IMG/VR virus record: IMGVR_UViG_3300020467_000032
Span: 1-27,463 of that record
DNA from: a virus
DNA length: 27,463 nucleotides
Strand: one strand, 5' to 3'
Shown here piece by piece: positions 8,401 through 17,400 of the stretch. The notes beneath the pieces are model-generated. The model made no database searches. It saw nothing but the letters and a program-made list of their open reading frames with translations, and was not told the origin of the DNA. The position numbers and the translations under genes were made by a program. Every line of letters starts with the position of its first letter. The first letter of the stretch is position 1.

Positions 8401-11400
8401 TCTTTAAACCTACAACAGCAACATATACTGAAACAAATGGCGATCTTGTTTTAACAGTTGGACAGCACGGAATGCGTGTTGGTGATAAGGTAATTCTAAA
8501 AAATAATTCGCTGAAATTTACGTGTTCAAAAGACGCAAATGCTACTGAACACACATATCCTCGTGTTGGTACTGATCCTTGGGCTGAGAAATCAATAGCA
8601 ATTACTCATGTTGGATCTACTAGTCATACTATAACAAATGCTGATTATAGTTCTGCTACTGGTAAGATAGTTCTTACAGTTCCAAATAATACTTTTGTTG
8701 AAGGTGATTACATTAAGATTGCTGATGATTCACTTAAGTTTACTTGTGATTTAGGATCTGGAATTAAGTCATATCCACGTGCAGGATTTGATCATCCAAG
8801 TGGACGTTGGTTAAGGATTTCTAATGTAGATTCAAATGCTGATACATTTGAAATAAATGTAGGACTTTCTAGTCATACAGGTGCTCATGTATTCTCATCT
8901 GCTAATCCTAATGGTCTTGCAAGACAAGATGGAACATTTAAGATTAATGTTGGATTTGATGGAAGTGCTGCGAATCAATACCCACATACTTTTGTAAGTG
9001 CTATTAATGATGCAATTGAATTCTTACCAGAATCTCCTCATACATTTGATGGTTCACAACCAGATAGTATTAAATTCTTACCACAGAGTGTTCATGAGTG
9101 GGTTAGATCATCTACTAATGGTATTGAGAAACAAAATGGTATTATTACTGTTAATGTTGGAGCTTCAGGTCCAGCAGATCAGTATGCTCATACATGGGCT
9201 GGTGGTACTGCTACTGGTGCTGTAACTAGTGGTGGACAGTATGGTCATCAGTTTAAACGTGCTGAAGTTGATTCAGTTCATAAGACATTCTCTATTGCTG
9301 GTAATAGAACTTATCATAAACAGGATTGTGTTGATGATGTTGTAGATCTATTAGGAGCAATTGCTGATAACGTAGCATACGGTGGTAACGATAAGACATG
9401 GGATGCTGCATACTCATATAAGACTGGTGCTCATGTTGCTGGTGAAGAGACAGAGACTAATAGAGTATTTGAACATGCCAAACAAATGGCTGCTCAGGTT
9501 ATTAAGAATCAGAAGATTCTTCCTATTGGTTCTCATGGTTTACTTCAGACATATGATACATCAATTACAAAAGATACTGATGATGCTACACCAAATGCAA
9601 ATGGTGATGCATATAATTTAATTCATTCAAATGCTGATTTAATTGCTAATGAAGCATATGCAAGAATGATTCTTAATAATCCTGGATTCTTACCTCCTAC
9701 TGGTAACTCACAGGATTGTGTTGATGATATTAAAGATTTCATTACCGAAATTGCATATAACGTAGCATTTGGTGGTAATGATCGTGTCTGGGATATGGCA
9801 AATCTTTATGTAACAGGTGCTCATGTTGCTGGTGAAGAAGCACAGACACTTGCTGCATTTACTGATGCTACTGAATTAACGATTCAAGCAATGAGAAATG
9901 AAAAGATTCTCATTATTGGTACACATGGTAAGACTCAGACATATGATACTACTATTACTCAAGGTGTTGCAAATCCACAGGATAATAAAGTTGCCGATGC
10001 ATTTACTTTAATCACTACTAATAAGAATTTTATTGCTGAAGTTGCTTTGGGTAGAATGACTACTCAGTATCCTGGTTATACTTGGCAGAGTGGTTATACT
10101 TCTGTTGATTGTCTTGATGATCTTAAGGATGTTGTAGATGTTGTTGCTCATAACTTAAGGTATGGTGGTAATGATAGAGTGTGGGATGCTGCTAACATGT
10201 ATGTTGCTGGTGCTCATGCTGCTGGATCAGAAAATGAAACTGTTTATGCATTTAATCAAGTACGTGATATTATAAAAGAAGTTGCTACTAATGTAACTGT
10301 TACTGTTGGAAATACTACACCAACAGCAGCTCAGCAGAAAGACACTACAATTACTGATGGTGTAACTACAGGAGAATGTGCTACTACATTAAGTGCTGTT
10401 GATACATTAGTTCTTATCTTAACTAATACTATTACAACACCAGCATCACTTGTTGATGTTCCACGTACTGCTGCAACATTTAGATGTTCTAGTGTAGAAT
10501 CTACAATTAATACTCTTTCTACAATTGCTAAGAATGCTATTTCAGATCCTACAAGTCTTGCTGGTAGTAAAGAAACTGTATCTGACGCTTCCTATAATGA
10601 GACAACTGGTGATTTAACTCTTACTATTGGAACTCATGATTATGAGGTTGGTGAGATAGTTCATATTCCTACAGAGACAATAGTATTCAATTGTACTAAG
10701 GATAACCAAGCAACTAATCACGCATATCCTCGTGCAACTGATCCTATATCATCAACACCTCCTACAGTTACTGCTGTATCTGGTACAACTATTACTGTTA
10801 ATGTTGGAGCAGCAGCTGTTTCAGATCAGTATGATCATACTTATGTAAGAGCAGATGAGCAAATACAAGTTGGTGGTGTTGGTAGAACTAGATCTGATGG
10901 TAATTGTAATGATGTAAGAGCAACTATTGATACACTATTCAAGATTGTTAAGAATACTATAACTATACCATCATCTCTTGATAATATAACAAGAACTGTA
11001 TCTAATGGTCCTTGTCAGAATGTTGCTTCAGCAGCTACAACATTGTTTGGTATTATTACAGGAACTATACAGACTGTTGGATATCTTGATACGATTGAGA
11101 GAAATTCTTCTCCAACGGGATTATCTACGGGTAATGCTGTAAATTCTAATGCAAGTAGTACTAATACATATCTCTACTTCACTTTAACTTCTGGACGTTA
11201 TACTTCAAATTATAGTCCTAAACCTGATGATACCATTACTCAGAGTACAGTGTATCCTCAGTGTGCCAGTGTAGCAACTGCTGTTCGTCAGTATTTTTCA
11301 AATATTACTACGATTATTCAGACAGGTCTTAATACTGTTCCAAGAACTCAACCTTCTGCTACATCTGATCTTTCACAGAGAGCAACGCTATGGACTCTTG

Positions 11401-14400
11401 ATAATTGGACTCCAGGACCATTGACAGGATCTAATCCTCATCAGTTAGAAACTGGAACTCCCGTAAGATTGGTTCCAAGACCCCGTTATGACAAATCAAC
11501 TAATAAGTATGTTGAAGTTGATAAGCGTAATGTAAGACTTCCTAATGGATTTAGTCCTAATGAATTATATTATGTTATTGCTCCTGGTAGAGTAACAAAA
11601 CCAGAGAATTATGGTAATCAGACAGCATTTAATGGTACACAAACTAGGAAGTTAATGCTTGCAAGTAGTAAGACTAATGCTGCTGCTGGTATATACATTC
11701 ACTCTGCTGAAGTTGAAGCAATACATCCAGATGTTGAGATTGATGTATATCAATTTGTTCTAGATGGTCAATATGATTTACATCAATACTCTTCTGAACT
11801 TACAAGTTCAGTAAGTGGTGGTATTGAGACTGATGTTCCACATATATTTGATGTACAAAATGCTACTGTTGAACCACATAAAGTATTCTTTAGAAAGAAT
11901 ATTGGTGGATCATTACCAGAGGTAGGTGGTGCTAATGCTAATGATACAGCAATTGTTGATTCTAATAACAGAATATTAGGAAATAGATTTTTCTTTGCAA
12001 GGTATATAAATGCTAAGGTATTTACTATACACAAGTCACATAATGGTGCAATCAATAATACTGAACTAATTGAGTTTGTTCCTCTTCAATCAGGAAAGTA
12101 TAACTTCTCAGTATTTGCTGATAAGCGTGAGTCACCTATGAAGTATGACCCAACTTATCAGAATCCAGGTACTACACCACCTATATTTGGTAAGTGGTAT
12201 TTACAGGTTAAGGATGAGTCTTCCGTAGGTAGTAATGCATATAGAACAGATAGTATTCTTAAGAGATTCCATGATTCTACTTACAATGATCAATCTGGTA
12301 ATAATAAGACCAATGATTCTTGGTTTGAAAGGATTGATGATGATAGAACAGCAGATGATCGTATCTATCGTTTCCGTTATGTAATTCCTAAGTATTTGAA
12401 GTCTGTTCGTGATCCGTTGAATGGATTCACAATCAAGATGAGGAAGGATGATACAAGAAAACTTCTTCCACAGAAATTGAAATTGAAGCAGGTAAGTGGA
12501 ACTGTAACTAAGGCGAAGTTCTATAATACCACAGATAGTGGAAACTCTAATGAAATTATTGGATATACTGATTCTGATTTCTCAACTCAGGGTATTGAGA
12601 AACAAAGTGCTGCTGGTGAGAATATATTCTATGATCCATATAAGAAGGATACTAAGGGAACTAAGAGCTTTACTAGAGTTATTGAGACAGAGAACTACGT
12701 TTCAATGTCTGTTCAGTCTGGTAGATATTATACCGAAGGTAGTGACGAGTTCTTAGAACTAACTGTATTCAACCACGGTATTACTAATATCGGATTGAAG
12801 AATGAAATTCTTACAACTGTTAAGATTACTGCACCTCAAGGTGGTAGTTTCACAGCAGATAAGACAGGATATGCTGGAACATATAGTGCATCATCAGCAG
12901 TAACATGGGATGGTAATTCTGAAGGTTCAGGTTATATTCATGCTGTATTACAAGTTCCTGGAACTACTGAGTGGCACTTAATTCTTAAGGGTGTTACTGG
13001 TAAAATTGATTACTCTGCAACTGATAATATTAGATTTAGTCAGGGTACAGTATTTGCTGATCTTATATCACACACAGACTATGGTAAGTCACTTGTACTT
13101 AAGGATCTTATTAAGGAAGAATTACCAGAATACTATTACAGACAAAATGGAGCAAAGGTTTATACCGCAACTCCTGGTGATATTATTACTGATGCTGATA
13201 ACAAACAGTTCTATATTGAATCTGTAGAAGATGTTGGTGAGATTGATGATACATTCTATATCTTTAATGTTGAGGAGATCCAAAGACGTATCTTTGATCA
13301 GCAAGATGGTATATTCTACATTACTGCTTTACGTGGTAATGTTTCACCATACCCACAAGGTGCTGGTAACCAGAAGAACTTCCATAACTTTAAGTTCTCT
13401 CAGCCCGTTAGCAAATTATATCCATTAAATTATAAGAATGATCCAGTATGGTTCAAACAGGTTGATCCTAATGCTGTTGATCCTCCTGCAACATATTCTG
13501 CTGCTGACAACTATATTCATGGTTTAGTTACAGTTAATGACTTTAAGGGTTCAACTACTAAAGAATCTGTAACTGATTTCCTTAAGACTGAAGCATTAAA
13601 GAATAACGAATACACCAACACAACTGTTGATACTTCTGGAGATATTGTTGATAATAGAATCATAGCACAAGATGGTAATGCTTCATCTGGTGCTGAAGAT
13701 CGTATTATTCCTATTGCTGGTGATAACAAAGTTGTTGTTGATCAGAGACTATATGTTGAACTTAGACGACCATCTATAGCACGTGCTGGTAACCATACGT
13801 TTGAATACCTTGGTTTTGGTCCAGGTAACTACTCAACTGGTCTACCTGCAAGACAAGAAGTTATTCTTACTACAACTCAAGACTTCTATTCTCAGTCTAA
13901 GAAGGAAGATGGTGGTTTAGTATTCTACACTGGTCTTAACTCTAATGGTGACCTATACATTGGTAACCGTAAGATTGATGCTATCACTGGTGAAGAAGAA
14001 TTCCTAGAGTCTGCAACACTTGTTGATTCTGCTGATGAGGATGATGTAGTTGATAGTCTTGTTACAACCTTTGATACTGCTGTTACATTCAATGAGTATA
14101 TCACAGTTAATGGTGGTGAAGCACAAGATAAGACAAGCACATTTAATTCACCTGTAACTATTAATGTTCCATCAACAGTTAGAGATGGTACTTTAGGTGT
14201 TCCTGGTATTGGTATTCTAACTTCACTTAAGGTAACTTCTCTAGTTTCTAATACTAAGGATGATGGTTCTTTAGATAGAACAGCAATGACGAAGAATCGT
14301 CAGACTGGTGGTGATATTATAATTGCTGGTAATAGAATTACTGCTGGTGTATTCCAGTGGAACCAACGTGGTTCTGATGGTACAGGACAAGGATATAAGA

Positions 14401-17400
14401 TTCAAACTCATATCACTGGAACTGCTGGTCTAGCATCTAACGTAACTCCAGATCAAGATGCTACTTATAGTAATAATCAGATTGTTGCTTATGGTGCTGC
14501 TGGTGGACCTAGAACAGGTGACATGTTACTCAAGGGTAAGCAAGTCGGTGGTTCTGGATCTCTTGGTTGGATTCTTGCTAATCAATTTGCTGATGTAGAA
14601 TCTAAGATAGAGAAACTTGTTTATAACAATAATAGTACTGTAATAGTTCAGTTAAAGACTGGTATTACAAACGATAATATTATTGCTGGTGGTATTTCAT
14701 CTGGAATGGAAGTTAAGATTGGTGGACATACCGATTCTGAAGTTAATGGAACATGGCAGATTAATGCTGGATTTGTTTCTTCTGGTAGTACATTTAATAT
14801 TAGTCTAGATCCAAGTTCTTCTCCTAGTGGAGAGAATGTTTGGGCAACGCAACCTGGTGGTGCAACATTTGAAATTGCTTCTTCTTCTTGGAAGGAATGG
14901 GGTGTACTTGGTGCTCAAGCATTTAGAACTAATACCCAAAAAATTGGTGAATTTAAGGTTGGTATCAACACTGTAGCACGTTCTGCACATGACGCATACA
15001 TAAATGCATTTGTTTCTGATGAGACAGATCCACGTGCTAATTTAGATGTCGTTGGTACAGTATTTGTTAGTGGTAAGACTATTCAATCTTATGCAAATAA
15101 TTCTACTGTAACTAAGACAGAGACTAACGAAGATAATGCATTCTTGGTTGGTGGTAATAGTATAAGTCCTAACAGTGTAGCAACATTTAGAGTTTCTACT
15201 ACAAATAGTGGCAGGGTTGGTATTAATACTAACCTTGGAAATATGAACAGTACCTTAACTGTTACTGGAACATCTGAGTTCACTGATGATGCTGTATTCC
15301 AAGAGGATGTTGCAATCAATGGTGGTGGTACTGGTAGTACTAAGGCTGCTGATATAACAACAGAAATTAGTGATGGTACAGTTAATCTCTTTATGACTGG
15401 AACCTTTAAAGGTCTTACAACTGGAGCACGACCAACTCAAGGTTTAAAGGTTGCTGGTGATGCACAGAATATTGAACTTGGTAATGTAACAACAGGTATT
15501 CAGAATATCAAGATTGGTAATACCAGTACTGATAGTCAGATAACAATTGGTGCTACTGTTGATGGTTCTGGTTCCAATGCATCTAGAAATGTTATTGGTG
15601 GTGCATATGCTAGTGATGAAACTAAGTCAGTAACTCAAATTGATACTAAGGTATTATCTGTTGCTGGTGATATAAGATTTGGACAAACTATTGATCCTAA
15701 CACTGGTAGTGTAGTTTCACCAGCATTGAGAGGTGCAGGTGCTTTTGTTAACTTTGATTCTAGTTCTGAGACATTTAATTTCTTATCTGGTAATAGTACC
15801 ACAAGTATACTTAACTTTGCTTTAAATGCGTCTGATATTACAATTGGTTCTCAGGGTGGTGACACAACAATTAGAAATAATCTAACTGTTGATGCTACTA
15901 GCACATTTAACTCTACACTGAAGTTATGTGGTGGTTATGCTAACTACTCATTCACTGGATACAGAGCACAGTCAGGATCTTCACTTAAGGCACATACTGC
16001 TTCTAGTGGTACTAATCCATCAAGAACTGTTGATATTATTAATGTTCTTGCATATGCTCCTAACATAGGAGATGGTAGATATAATAGATTTGACGAAGGT
16101 GGTTCTGGTGATTGGGGTAATGCTTCATGGAGTAATGAGATAACTACAGGTATTCCTGCTGGTGATCCTACATTACCTGCACTACCTGCTGGTGAGTTCT
16201 ATCTTCCATTGAAGTGGAAGCCAGTAGATCAAAATGGAGATCTTTGGTTCAATGTTAATGATATTTTATTGTTAGATACTGTTGAACAATCCAATAGACA
16301 TTCTGAATTTGTTAAGGTTGCTGGTCTTCCACGTGTTGCTAGTGCTCCATATTATATTAGTGTAACAAGACAACCATTTGGTGATCTTAATACAACACTT
16401 CCTGTTCAGAATTCTACTGATGGTCATGAAGATGAGACTGCTATTTACAAGTGTACAGTACAGTATGATTCTACTTGGTTGACTCAATCAATTAATGCAA
16501 CTGGTACTGAAGCAGATGTTTATCTTGCTCAGTTTGGTGGTGTTTTAATTGGTCGTGAATCTAGACAAAGTTCTACTAAGACTAATGCACAAGGACAGAT
16601 TGTTGCTAACCCACAATTTGTTGATGTAAATGCTCCAGGTGATTATGTACTTCTTTCACGTGATGATAGTACAAATCCAGATACAGGTGAAATCTTAGAA
16701 CTTAAGACTACACTTATTGAGACTGCTAAGAAGTTTATCATTAGAAATGGATGTTCTGGTGCTGCTGGTGAAGAAGATGTCTTTGTTGTAGATTCTGTAA
16801 CTGGTAAGGTGACTATTGTTGGTGACCAAGAGATAACTGGATCTCTCACAGTTAATGGTAAGTGTGCTACACCATATGTTAATGATCTTGCAAATAGAAA
16901 GTTAACTATTAATAATGGATCTGGTATCACTACATTTGAAGTTGATACTTGTACTGGTGATACTGTTATTGGTAATACACATGCAACAGTATTCATGCTT
17001 GCCGAGCAATTCGGAACAGCTCCTGCTGCATATACTAAGGGTAGTGATAAGGTTTACTCATATAGGCATGATCCTCTATCAATTCAGACAACTGGTCCTA
17101 AGACAACTATTGGTGCTAATACAGCTGCTGTTGATACCAATATTCAAATTGCTGGAAATCATCTTGCATTTGCTACTGGTGATTTGGTCGCAATATATGT
17201 TGATGACACAGCAACAGTTCCTGGTAAGATTGAGATTATTCAGTTAACTGATGCTCCATATGAAGGAACTGGTTCTAATGCTGGTAAGTACTTCTTACCT
17301 ACTGGTTCTAATTCAACATATCCTAATGGTGGTAGAGGTGTAGAAGATACAACAGCAACAACTTGGTCAGCAGGTGATAATGTTGTTGTTTTAATTCCTA

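Larger units (their letters stand above)
5440..9270 (+). repeat. Array of about twelve beta modules of roughly 80 residues
   Basis: Each module reads approximately TxATYDxxTGxLxLTIxxHGLxxGxxIxIxxxSLxFxC, then xxDxNxTxxxYPRATDP, then IxIxxVxxxTxxVNVG. Counting the YPR core gives about twelve units in this stretch; at least one is degenerate (near 6930, where YPR is lost) and linkers vary. Every unit keeps one Cys in the strand before the YPR core. A thirteenth copy lies apart at about 10570-10875. Confidence 0.8.
4345..10290 (+). repeat. Series of about five alpha-helical repeats, split by a beta-module array
   Basis: Within the giant gene, units share the pattern GDAxxLIxxNxxxIAxEAxxRM, a short loop with Pro-Gly/Tyr, then CxDDxxDxxxxxxxNVxYGGNDxxWDAAxxY, and a last helix with AMRNEK or similar and GSHGxxQTYDT. 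Copies lie near 4345-4665 (divergent), 4937-5270, 5353-5430 continued at 9322-9550, 9600-9950 and 9994-10290. The third copy is cut after its first helix (ERMILTS) and resumes at QDCVDDVVDLL about 3.9 kb later. Confidence 0.75.

Noticed and set aside
5440-9270. CRISPR-like array
   Set aside because: The repetition is at protein level with diverged nucleotide sequence and a continuous reading frame; there are no constant short repeats with unique spacers.
8998-9621. Plus-strand out-of-frame ORFs rich in Leu and Met inside the giant gene
   Set aside because: These arise from frame-shifted reading of GGT/GCT/ACT-rich repeat codons; composition is low-complexity and no ribosome sites are evident.
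12005-12012. TATAAATG inside the giant gene as a late promoter
   Set aside because: It lies deep within coding sequence, with no gene start nearby; a 7 of 8 match in AT-rich coding DNA is expected by chance.
16643-16996. 117-codon minus-strand ORF within the giant gene
   Set aside because: Ser/Thr/Val-rich shadow of the plus-strand coding frame, with no motif; the plus frame is continuous through it.
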